A stretch of DNA of 64,000 bases from Dendrophyllia cribrosa (lineage: Eukaryota > Cnidaria > Anthozoa > Scleractinia > Dendrophylliidae), in the NCBI GenBank assembly GCA_024195265.1, contig JAJLRJ010000013.1:12797822-12861821 (forward strand), read 5' to 3'. The notes below the pieces were generated by a model. It saw nothing but the letters and a program-made list of their open reading frames with translations. It was not told the DNA's origin and ran no database searches. This document shows, in pieces, positions 43,477 to 53,956 of the stretch (positions are counted from its first letter, which is position 1; every line of letters starts with the position of its first letter). Position numbers and translations under genes: made by a program.

Positions 43477-44908
43477 ATGCCTATAAAGCGAAAGCTATTC
43501 TTAAGGAGCAGTTCTAGTGGATCAGAATCGCATTCATTGTCAAGTTCGCCGTTAGACAAGCGTCCCAAGAACTCCGAAGATCTAGAAGGACGCCATAGCG
43601 ACTCGCAAGAAGTGTTCGAGGAGGAAACGGATAAAGAAGACAAAATATTACCCACTATAGACATGGTTGACAACGTGACTGCTAAACTTGATACAATTTT
43701 AGCTAAGCTTGGAAAACTTGATGATATCGTTGCCAAACTTAACGATATGTGCAAGAAAGTAGAGAAGATGGAATCTGAAGTGGGAAAATTGCAAAGTGAC
43801 GCGCACTACTGACAGCAAAATAAAAGAGATGGACAAAAGTTTGACTTGGTTTAACAAGGAATTTGAAAACCTTCAAGGTATGATTAAGGAGCAAAAAGAA
43901 GTGAATGACAATTTATATACCAAGCAACTTTACTCTGAGTCTTATAGTCGTCGAGAAAATTTAAAGTTTTTTGGGTTGGAAGAAAGAGAATTTAATGACG
44001 CGATAGACGGCGAGGCGAAGGATACTCGGAGAGTGCTATTTGACTTCTTGGAGGGAACCCTAGGATTTGAAAATCCAGCTGGTACAATCGAACTACAAAG
44101 AGTCCACCGCTTGGGTAAACCTTCAGAGAACAAATCAAGACCTATAATAGCCCGCTTTCTTCGATATTGTGATCGAGAGGCTGTGTTAAGAGCTTCATTT
44201 AACCTCCAGGATCCCAACATCAAAGTACTGGAGGACGTTCCAAAAGAAATAATAGAAAGGAGAAGAAAGCAAATGCCGAAGCTTAAAGGCCGGCACACAC
44301 TAGGGGACATGTTGCGGGGACATGAAGCGGGGACATGAAGCGGGGACAATCCCCTTCGTGCGCATGTTGCAGGGACAGTACGCAAGCTGGTGCACACAGG
44401 AACTAGTATACGAGCAAAGAAAGATGGCGGACTCTGTGGTTAGGAAAAAGAAGCTTCTACTACTGTCAATGATATTACTAGATGAAGAAATGTGTAAATA
44501 TGTTGACCGAAAACGATGGATACGCAAGTGGCTGAAAATAAGAGAAGAAAAAGGAGCCTACTACACCTATTTTGTAGCGGGGACAGTTTGCAAGAGCAGT
44601 GCACACGATGCGACATCGAAATGAGGGTCATTTTGTCCCCGCTTCATGACGCACGAATTCAACCAGCTGAATTTCGTGCAACATGTTGCGGGGACAAAAT
44701 TGTGTCCCCGCAACAGAAATTTTTCGCAAAAACAGGGAAGTCACACGAGGAAAACTGTTGCTGCAACATGTCCCCGCTTCATGTCCCCGCAACATGTCCC
44801 CTAGTGTGTGCCGGCCATAAGGAGGCGAAGAAAAACGGAATGAAGGTATCCTTTAGCAAAGCTGAACCGGACAAATTATATATAAATAACAAATTAATCC
44901 CAATGTAG
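43477..44908 (+). pseudogene. LINE ORF1 protein, frameshifted and split
   Basis: From ATG at 43477 the product starts MPIKRKLFLRSSSSGSE, runs through a Ser/Glu-rich part and a heptad-like coiled coil (TILAKLGKLDDIVAKLNDM), then shifts frame by +1 near 43800. The second part has NLKFFGLEE, ELQRVHRLGK and RPIIARFLRYCDRE, as in L1-type ORF1 RNA-binding domains. An inverted-repeat element occupies 44288-44816; after it the frame resumes as KEAKKNGMKVSFSKAEPDKL and ends at 44908. ORF1 proteins of this type coat LINE RNA as a chaperone. The family is clear, and the protein is not made intact. Confidence 0.8.
44288..44816. mobile_element. 529-bp inverted-repeat element inside ORF1
   Basis: Perfect inverted ends of about 47 bp start GGCCGGCACACACTAGGGGA and contain repeated GGGGACATGAAGC and GGGGACATGTTGC motifs. 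Target duplication is unclear (TTAAA against ATAAG). The interior frames (44322-44624, 44440-44631) overlap and match nothing I know. Removing the element restores the ORF1 frame context. Confidence 0.8.
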
Positions 44909-47379
44909 TCGCTTCTTTCACTTCAACCTCATCTACATAATTAACTGAAATTGGATAACACCAAGGCGGAACCATGTAAATTTGAAAAACAAGGGATAAT
45001 GAGCAGAGGCTCCCACACGTCCGAATATTATTTTTCAGGTTCTTTTTTTTTTTCCTTTTTCTCATTCCGACATCTAAAGCAGGTTTAAATGCCCTTACAG
45101 TTAGTGTTTAAGGCAGAGAGATTGCAAAGGCAGCTTCTTGTGTTTTTATGTTTGTTTGTTGTGTTAAGTCTTGTTTTTTTGTCCAATTGGGAGTAACACC
45201 CTCGCTATTTTTAATACCAAAATTAAGCAATTAGGTTGTCTTAAATACTATATGAACAAATACTACTTTCATTTACGGGTGAAACTCAAGTGAATAATGT
45301 TGACTTTAAATTAATCTCGTTAAACGCTCGCGGGATTCGCGACTTAAGCAAAAGAAAAGCCATCTTTTCCTGGATTAATAAACAAAAAGCGGATATTGCT
45401 TTTTTACAAGAAACTTATAGCACACCGGATGTTGTTGATCAATAGAGATTTCAATGGCCAGGAAAAATATATTATTCACATGGAACAAACCACAGCAAAG
45501 GTGTTATCATCTTAATTAGCAACAACATACAATTCGAACTGAAGGCTGAAATTCATGATACGGACGGTCGGTATGTGTTGATTGATGCACTAGTTCAAGA
45601 TTCGCCATTTTTGTTTTTAAATATCTATGCCCCAAACAATATATCGGAGCAGAGCACCTTTTTTTCGAGTATGTTGACAGTCCTTGACGAGTATAACTTT
45701 GACTCTAGCAGTCAGCTTATTATTGGAGGAGATTTTAACGTGCATTTGGACGCAGAGTTGGATAACTCAGGGGGTAGAATAGAGAAAAAGAGTTCTGTTA
45801 AAAACATAGAAGAGTTAAAATTTTCGTATGACCTTATTGATATCTGGCGTGTTAGACATCCTGACAAAAAACAATACACCTGGAGACAGAAACGGCCCAT
45901 AGTGCAACGTCGTCTAGATTTTTGGTTAATTAGTGATGGTCTGCAAGATTTTGTAGAACATACCGATATTATACCTTCCGTCAAGTCCAATCACTCTGCT
46001 ATTACTCTAAAAATAAACAGTATTGATGAACACGTTCGTGGTCCTTCACACTGGTACTTTAACTCCAGTTTAATAGATGATGAAAATTATGTGGATTTAA
46101 TTTCTTCTAAATACGATGTGTGGTTAAACGAGTTTGAAGAAGTTAATGACAAAAGACTCCTTTAATTGGGATTTGGTTAAATATAGAATACGACAAACTA
46201 CTATTTCATATAGTAAACAAAAAGCTAAAGAAAGAAGAAACAAACTTAGCGACATTGAGAATAGGCTGAAAGAAAGCGAAAAATTATGCGCGACAGATCC
46301 TACGGAAAAAAATATCGAAGATTTCCAAAGGCAAAAACTTGAATATGACTCTCTGTTTGATTATATTACCCAAGGAAACATCATACGCTCCAGGGCTACA
46401 TGGTATGAAAAAGGAGAAAAGAATAATAAATATTTTTTAAATCTTGAAAATATGAGGAAAACGAAAAATTGTATACGGAAAATATTTAATAGCGACGAAC
46501 AGTTGGTCATAGACAGTAAAGGTATCATGACTGAATTGAAAAACTTTTATGAAGATCTTTATCAAAACAAAGATGCAAGCATTGGTGAAGAGGTAGCTGA
46601 TGACATTAAAAACTTCACTCAAAACTTTAGTATACCAAAATTATCAGAGAACCTACAAACTCTTTGTGAGGGACAATTATCATATCAAGAGTGTTACAAT
46701 GCTTTACAAACTTTTAAAAACAATAAATGTCCAGACAACGATGGCCTGACAGCAGAATTTTATAAAACATTTTGGCCTATTCTGGGTAATCTTCTTGTAG
46801 ATTCCTTAAATACCGCTCACATACAAGGAAATTTTTCTAATTCACAACGGCAAGCAATAATAAGACTAATAGAGAAGAAAGATAAAGATAGAAGATATAT
46901 AGAGAACTGGAGACCAATATCATTACTGAATGTGGATTATAAAATTGGATCTAAAGCATTAGCCCTAAGATTAGAGAAGGTTCTACCGAACATCATTCAC
47001 GAGAACCAATGTGCCTATGTTAAAAGCAGAACCATCTTTGATGCGGTGAGATCAATTAACGATGTTATGGAATACACCAAACAGCAAAATACTCCTGGAT
47101 TGATGACCACTTTCGATTTTAAAAAAGCCTTTGATTCGATAAGCTGGCAGTTTCTGTTTGAAACATTAAAGTTTTTAATTTTGGTAATTCGTTTGTGAGA
47201 TGGGTGGAAGTTCTTTATTCTGATATCTCCAGCTGTGTTATGAACAATGGGTTTGTTTCAGAAATCTTTCAAATTAGGCGAGGTGTCCGGCAATTAAAAG
47301 GTGACCCGCTGTCGCCATATCTCTTTATTATTACCCTTGAAATTGTAAATATTGCCATACGTCATAATAAAGAAATAGA

Positions 47380-48477
47380 GTGTGTGCGCTCACGTGACCC
47401 TTGAATTACCGTCCGCCATGTTGGAGGACCACTTTGATGGGTTTTCCCTGTGTTTACCTTCTAGAGAGCGGGCAGTGCGAGCGCTTTTGAAATCATAACT
47501 CGCGTTTCCTTTAACGTTGTGAATTAAAATCGAAAAAGAAGCTAATGTACAGTGCTTTTTTGTCATTTGTGCTAATTTAAATCCCAAAAACCCTTTTCTT
47601 TAGATAATTAGGTCCGTATTTGTTTCGATCAATTCGATTTACCGATTTGCCGACCAACCCAAATTCCCTGAAAATCAACCGTACCTTTTGCTTTCCAACC
47701 GAAAATACCGGTTTTCTTGGCTAAATAGTAAGCACCCGGGGAACAAGTTCCCCACAGAAACCACTTCGAAACAAAATTTCGTGCAGACAAATTAAATTGC
47801 AGCGTGCAATCCAAGAACCGACAAACTAGCTATAAAAGAGACGCGCTACAAGACAAATTATACGATTTGTGGCGACCATGAAAATTATTCCATTTTATAA
47901 GAAATATTGTTAACGTAAAACCGATTTTATAAGTGTGGCTGATTTTCTAGTCTTTGATAATGTTTTCATGGTTTAAGAAAATCGGGATCTAGTGGAAAAC
48001 CTTCAGCGATGCACAGTCTTCAAAAGGTCTTCAAAATGCCTCAGAAATTCTCACAGAATTTTCACGAAAAGCTTCATTTAAACCTCCTAAGAGTATTCTA
48101 TCTTTCTTTAGAAATGTCAAGCGCTTCGAAAAATTAATTTGGTTTTGTAGTTGACGAATTTTCCGAGCTTGTGCATACTACAAAATTGCTGTGTTCACGA
48201 CACTTAGAAAATCTGAGTGTCGAGAACATAGCGATTTTATAGTATGCACAAGCTCGGAGAATTCGTCAACTGCAAAACCAAATTAATTTTTCGAAGCGCT
48301 TGGCATTTCCAAACAAAGATAGAATACTCACAGGATGTTTCTGAATGAGGCCTTCGAGATTTTAGCATATTTTACAGCATCGGAGGCTCAAGTTATGTTG
48401 TTTCAGTCACCATTTTGATTACGTCAGTCCTCCAACATGGCCGCCGGTAAGTTTGTGACGTCATCCGCACACACACT
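47380..48477. mobile_element. 1.1-kb inverted-repeat element inside ORF2
   Basis: Ends share GTGTGTGCG and GCCATGTTGGAGGAC in inverted order. The reverse transcriptase is intact on either side: RHNKEI before it and, after it, EGIQVGKSNIKLNVFADD. Boundaries are approximate (ATAGA/ATTGA flanks). It contains a large palindrome at 48089-48334. No gene is seen in it. Confidence 0.7.
48089..48334. repeat. 246-bp palindrome nested in the ORF2 insertion
   Basis: Arms of about 115 bp (GAGTATTCTATCTTTSTTT, CAAGCGCTTCGAAAAATTAA, GAGCTTGTGCATACT) are inverted around a short centre near 48208. It may be a third-level insertion or part of its host element. Confidence 0.75.
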
Positions 48478-49579
48478 ATTGAAGGAATCCAAGTGGGAAA
48501 AAGTAATATAAAACTTAATGTCTTTGCCGATGATCTCACCACGTTTGTAAAAAATGTTAAATCATTTCGCTCATTCGTATCCATACTGTTGAAAAAGTTT
48601 GGAAATGTTTCTGGTCTAAAATTAAATGAAGAAAAAACAGAGGCCTATTGGTTTGGTAGTTTACACCAGTCATTTGATGATATAGGAATAGAAAAGATCA
48701 ATAAGCCAATGAAAATATTGGGAATTTACTTTACCTATGACTGGAAAAAGTACCAAGAACTTAATTTTGAGAATATTATAACGTCAATAAATAAATCTCT
48801 AAATGCATGGAAATGGAGAAATCTAACCTTAATTGGCAGAATTCAAATTATTAATTAAAATCTTTTGCAATCCCTAAATTCATGTTCCGACTGAGCAGCA
48901 CAAATTCCGCTTACGAAAGACATTATTAAGGAAGTTAATACCGCCTTATTTAGTTTTATATGGAGAGGGAAAGACAAAATTAAACGATTAAGTTTAATTA
49001 GTGATTATAAGAAAGGCGGAATGAGAATGCCACATATCGATACTCTTGTTAAAACACAAAGGATCATGTGTCTGAAAAAATATTACGATGGGAACAGTAG
49101 CTCTTGGAAACACTTCCTAAACTATTATCTCAAAGATGTTGGAGGTCCTTTTCTTTTAAAATGTAATTATGACACAGCATCATTATCGAAAAATATACCT
49201 AAATTCTACAAGGAATGCCTTCACGAGTGGGAAAACTATCGGCAGAAGCAGATTTCCTCCTCGTCGGATGTTCTTGAACAAATAATTTGGAACAACAAAT
49301 TCATTAAAATAGGCGGACAAAATAAGGTATACTTATAAATTAGAGTCCCTGATAGCCAAAGGTCTAAATTCTTTAGATATTCATAACAAAAAATGGCAAC
49401 TGTTGCTCTCTATAATTTAGATAGAAGTACTGTATACTCCCTGTAACTTGTTTATTTTGTTTAATTAATTTGTAGGTGTTTTAGTTTATATAATGTAAGT
49501 AATGTAAATGAGTGAATGAGTGTAAGTGAATTTGTTTTTCAATAAAGGTTAATTTAAAGAAAAAAAAATCCGAAAGAAG

Positions 49580-50574
49580 TGAAATTAATTGGGATTCCTT
49601 CCACGCTTATAATTCTTCCTTCGCTGTTAACTTCTTGTTAAACAAGCGCTATGGCGCAGAGTGTTCGTCTCAGTCTTATTCATGCTCGCTAATGTTTCTG
49701 ATGTTTTACGTATGTTTTAGCGGGTTTCCGTCCTGAATTCGAAGGTATCGTAGAATTAATGGCGAGAGTGTCAAACACTTTCGCAGTGTCTTCTTGAGTA
49801 ATTTCCTTACCCATATTGAATATGAAACTGTTAGATGCAACAGAGAAAACACATCTCGCACTTTGTCACGTTCGCCTCGCATCGACAAACAACAGGTTTG
49901 AACTCCACCGCGGTCAAACGAGAGAAATTTGCAAAAGTTAACCAAAGTACTTCAAAGTTAAGGTTGTCATTTTCATTGTTAAAAGTTTAACAGATTAACA
50001 ATACACTATCAATTCACTAATCGGTTTGAAAGTTTACTAAAAAAGTTCTAAGCGTTTGAAAACTATGAACCGCACAATTTTTCTCAGGCACGTTTGATCA
50101 TTTTTCAACGAAAAGAAGCTTAATATTTTGAGAAAGATAAAAAGAAAGTAACATATAAACTAATTATTTTATACATCCTTGCCCACGTTTCCACTTAATA
50201 TGAAATGAAATCGCACTAAACAAAACGAAAAACGCCTCGGACGTTTGACCGCGGTGAAGGTTTGCACAAATTCATATTCCCGCCGGTCCCCAGAGTTGCG
50301 CAATACTGCACATTTGTGTACGACCAAACTGCATTTTTATACTTGGTCGCCACGCCCATGTAACAAGACGCTGTGGGAACGTATACTTGGGCGTCGTTGT
50401 ACGCATTAGGCATATTGGAAAATAAATGTCTTGGGAATCTGCATCCACGTTATTTCACGGTTTGATGATAGGGAGTATTGGTATAGTGTGAGCAGTCTAA
50501 CAAAGAAGCGAGTTAAACTTCTAAAACAAGGAGACACAGCACACTTAGCGTGCGAGATCGCACGCAAATTATAA
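49580..50574. other. Gene-free spacer
   Basis: No supportable gene. The segment from about 50363 to 50574 (GACGCTGTGGGAACGTATAC onward, ending CACGCAAATTATAAAA) is a repeat of 38498-38706. Confidence 0.5.
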
Positions 50575-51247
50575 AACAAGAGGCTACACTGGTAGCCTGT
50601 ACTCATGCGCTTGCATAACAAAGTTTTACGGTTTATTTTAAAAGAGTCACGCACCCCTTCCCCCTCAACGAATTTTGCGTGACACACTCAAGAACACGTC
50701 AAGACACGTTTTCTGTACTCGCAGTGAATATTTAATTTGTTGATTCCTGATCAAATCCACACTCGTCTAATATTTCCAAAACAGCGACTTCTTTCTGTTA
50801 CATTTGAAAAGACTACTTTTAAAAGCAATGAAATCAGTAAACGACTGGGCTATTTTTCAATTTTAGCAATTCTCAAAAACAGTATTACGCGACCGTCTGT
50901 AACATAAGATCGCACAACTGTACTCGCTTTGAATATTTAATTTATTGATTCCCGATAAAATACACATTCATCTTTTATTTCCCAAACCATGACTTCTTTC
51001 CGTTGCATTTGAAAATTCTACTTTTAAAAGCAATGAAATCAGTAAACGACCGGGCTATTTTTTTAATTTTTGCGAGGCGACGCGTGTGAAGTAAGAACTA
51101 TGAATTTCGGTCTTGTTTTGTTTACATATGATATTATTACAACTGAATTTGAGTACGTTTTTATATAAACATTACTCCAAAATTAACGAGAACACAAACA
51201 AAAAGTCAATCACAAATTGATATCAACATAAATTCCCATCGTAAAAT

Positions 51248-51445
51248 CTAACTTATTTTACGGGTAAAGTACCTCGGCTTGACTCGGCTTCTTGATAATT
51301 CTTTAAAACTTCGCTTCTTCGAAAGAAACAGCCCCGCATTGCGAAAAATGTATGAAGTTCCTCGAAGCAAGATTTCGTCGCTTAAGCTCTCCTTTTTCTC
51401 CACGACAGCGGCTTCTGAGTATTCTTTAAAGCCTTCTCTTTCCAT
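51248..51445 (-). repeat. Recurring 'MEREGFKEYS' segment
   Basis: This minus-strand frame (MEREGFKEYSEAAVVEKKE) recurs with changes at 36653 (+, MERESFKEYSKAAVVEKKES) and at about 55290-55430 (-, disrupted). The frame is better conserved than its flanks at two sites, so it may descend from an exon carried by the repeat. No domain is recognised. Confidence 0.35.
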
Positions 51446-52118
51446 TATAAATATTTTAATGTGTGTTATTACTCCGATAAGACAAAACTATTAGTCCAGT
51501 CAATCTATGGTTTGGGTTCAAACAAATTGCAAAAGAATTTTTCTCACCGCCACACAACCAAGTATGGTCAGCTTACTAACATACTAAAAGTCCCCCAAAA
51601 TCCGTTCGGTGGAACATGGTGAAATTCGGCTTTGAAGTTTCACCCAAATAACACAGGGTACCCACGTTATCTAAAATTTAAAACAAATTACTAAATTGAA
51701 TATAAATATATTTTTTAGGTGAAATACTGCTTATGATATGATAATTTACTTAAACAAACATATTTCATGAAAAAAAAATCTGAGAAGAATGTATATTTTC
51801 ATTTTACGTTGCGCACTACCACAGGAAGCCCAATTCGTGTAAAATATGAAAATCAACTATTTTGTGTTAGCTCTGGCGTTTTTTCGGACATAATGGTCCG
51901 AAGTCTCATCACTTGCACAAGTTTCACAATATTTTCAGCGAATACACTGTTTAATTCACTTCATTTACTACTCAACTACTTGATATTTAATATCCGACTT
52001 TTCATACATGTATATCCATCGGGAAAAATCTCCCTTCTGAATGTACCACAATCGGAAATCTTCATTCAAAAATAGAAAATGATTAAACTCAACACACTTA
52101 TCAGTCACGCTAAAATGA

Positions 52119-53192
52119 TTAACTATCTACATTATCACCATCAAGTTCCAGTGCAGAGGAATTTTCACACGACTCTCCTTTGCAAACGCCACAGGCAGGC
52201 GAGCAGTCTAGGCCATGCTTCCTACATGTACACCTCAGTGTGTTACATTCTGATTTGCAATTACAGGGCTGGTGCGAACGGGAAGAAGTTTGCCATCTGT
52301 AATTGACCATCCCCAATTCTCTGACCTCAGCTGTTTATCTCCTTTCCACTGATGCACTTGAAAAAAACACTCGAAAGCTGTGAAAAGTTGCCGCTGCGGA
52401 TGTAGGTGGTAGTTGTTCGGGCTGTAGGAACGAAGACCCTGTAGCGACTTTCTTGCAGAAGCTGGTATAACGCAGTACATCAAGGCTTCCATCTGATCCA
52501 CCGTACAGACATAGCAGAGCCTTTTCTCCCGCCTGGATGATCTCTTGTTTCGTAGCGTCAAGACGATCGAAAATCTTACCTTGATCACGAAACTTTGCGT
52601 CATTTGATAATTCCAAAAAGTCGTGAAGTAGTATCGCATCCGAGTACTGCGTGCACGAACATAAATATTATTCTATACATATATTATTCTACACTTTTCT
52701 TTGTCTTTGAAGTCTGCTTCGGCTCGGGTATAAAGAAGTGGTCATGGCCGTCCATCACAGCATGATAACAAAGTAAGACTAAGAGAACTGTGTTATCCCC
52801 GATGAGGACCGTTGTAGCGTTTCAAGCTGACTGTATAGCCGTCTGAACAATTTCAAGATCGGCGTTACCTGGTGCATGAACTACTGTGCAACTTTTCGCT
52901 TCTAATTTGCCACCGAGAACGTTAATAAACCTTTGTTTGTTCACGCTTTGTTTGCGAGAAATTCAGCTTTCTTGGATTTAATCACCATGTCAGAGTCGAA
53001 GTTTACAGTTGGGCCTATCGTACCCGTCCATCTTGGATGTGTACAGTCCTTCGTTGAAGGTCCATCCTCATATCCGTCAAATACTACTGTGGCCTTGCCA
53101 TACTTTCGAGTAACGTATTGAACATATAAAGAACAAATAGCCTCAAATGCAAATGCCCGCGGCCAGGGTACACTGTGAAGGAGTGATCCCAC
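52119..53192 (-). pseudogene. Nuclease-like (PIN/FEN-type) plus CXC-domain protein, decayed
   Basis: Read from 53192 down: GSLLHSVPWPRAFAFEAICS, ATVVFDGYEDGPSTKDC, then after a frameshift RFINVLGGKLEAKSCTVVHA, DLEIVQTAIQSA, VLIGDNTVLLVLLCYHA, then FVHAVLGCDTTSRLFGI, CLYGGSDGSLDVLRYTSFCK and finally PCNCKSECNTLRCTCRKHGL followed by DCSPACGVCKG. The last part is a Tesmin/TSO1-type CXC DNA-binding motif. GDDTDLL-like and GCDTT motifs recall the acidic metal sites of XPG/FEN and PIN nucleases (inference). I know this arrangement as a repeated cnidarian family. Several stops and frameshifts, and a missing segment near 52690, make it a pseudogene. Confidence 0.6.
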
Positions 53193-53251
53193 ATCAATGA
53201 CAAAGCGGGCGTTCTCCGTAGGTTCTGCTGTTCATCCTTAGTCTTCGCGCA

Positions 53252-53566
53252 AATGGCATCGTCTTTACGCTACCAAACAAGAGATCATCCAGGTGGGAGA
53301 GAAGGCTCTGCTATGTCTGTACGGTGGATCAGATGGAAGCCTTGATGTACTGCGTTATACCAGCTTCTGCAAGAAAGTCGCTACAGGGTCTCCGTTCCTA
53401 CAGCCCGAACAAGTTAGACGTTATCCGCTGTAATTGCAAATCAGAATGTAACACACTGAGGTGTACATGTAGGAAGCATGGCCTAGACTGCTCGCCTGCC
53501 TGTGGCGTTTGCAAAGGAGAGTCGGTAAAAATTCCCCTGCACTGGAACTTGATGATGATAATGTAG
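53252..53566 (+). pseudogene. Inverted partial copy of the nuclease-like/CXC gene
   Basis: Plus-strand reading gives QEIIQVGEKALLCLYGGSDG, SLDVLRYTSFCKKVATGS, then a deletion, then NCKSECNTLRCTCRKHGLDC and SPACGVCKGES. It is the right-arm counterpart of 52119-52570. The CXC motif stayed nearly unchanged in both arms. Confidence 0.7.
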
Positions 53567-53709
53567 ATAGTTGATCATTTTAGCGTGACTGATAAGTGTG
53601 TTGAGTTTAATCATTTTCTATTTATGAATGAAGATTTCCGAGTGTAGTACATTCAGAAGGGAGATTTTTTCCGATGGATATACATGTATGAAAAGGCGGA
53701 TATTAAAAT

Positions 53710-53956
53710 GAGCACGCGAAAAGGGTCCGGATGACATGGCACGTGATTTCGAGTAATTTGCATTTAAATCAGTTGCTCAAAATGGCGGAAGCCTTGCGGT
53801 ATGTGTATTCAAGGCGCGATTTTTACGGTTATTAATTTTTATTTCCGGACTTTTTTCGCTTTCATCATATTATTTAGGGATTGAAGTGGGCAAAAAAGCT
53901 GAAAACTCAAAATCGAGAAAATATGTCGTCCGGGCCCTTTTCGCGTAACGCGGCCC
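53710..53956. mobile_element. 247-bp MITE in the right arm only
   Basis: Inverted ends share GCGAAAAGGG and CCGG and are flanked by AAAT (53706-53709, 53957-53960). The opposite arm (about 51990) keeps the empty site GATATTTAATATCC. Target duplication of about 4 bp. Confidence 0.7.

Larger units (their letters stand above)
45284..49338 (+). pseudogene. LINE ORF2: endonuclease and reverse transcriptase, broken
   Basis: The N-terminal APE-type endonuclease shows FKLISLNARGIRD, FLQETYS, LFLNIYAPN, LIIGGDFNVHLD, RRLDFWLIS and SNHSAITL. A TAG at about 45444 stands where a tryptophan codon is likely. The reverse transcriptase follows with NKCPDNDGLTAEFYK, NWRPISLLNVDYKI, TTFDFKKAFDSISW, GDPLSPYLFI and FADD (48523-48534). 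Frameshifts occur near 46140 and 47170, and an insertion lies at 47380-48477. The C-terminal part (WKWRNLTLIGRIQIIN, FSFIWRGK) is typical of the L1/Tx1 group. The enzyme would nick target DNA and copy LINE RNA; this copy is dead. Confidence 0.88.
43405..49565 (+). mobile_element. L1/Tx1-like non-LTR retrotransposon, dead
   Basis: The element is bounded by an exact 14-bp target duplication AAATCCGAAAGAAG (43391-43404 and 49566-49579) and ends in an A-rich tail. It holds ORF1 (coiled coil plus RNA-binding part), then an APE-type endonuclease and reverse transcriptase. Two later inverted-repeat elements (529 bp and about 1.1 kb) interrupt it; without them it is about 4.5 kb. Stops and frameshifts show it is no longer active. 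Confidence 0.9.

Noticed and set aside
44322..44908. Frames spanning the 529-bp insert as independent genes
   Set aside because: The first part is transposon tip sequence and the last 28 codons are the displaced end of LINE ORF1.
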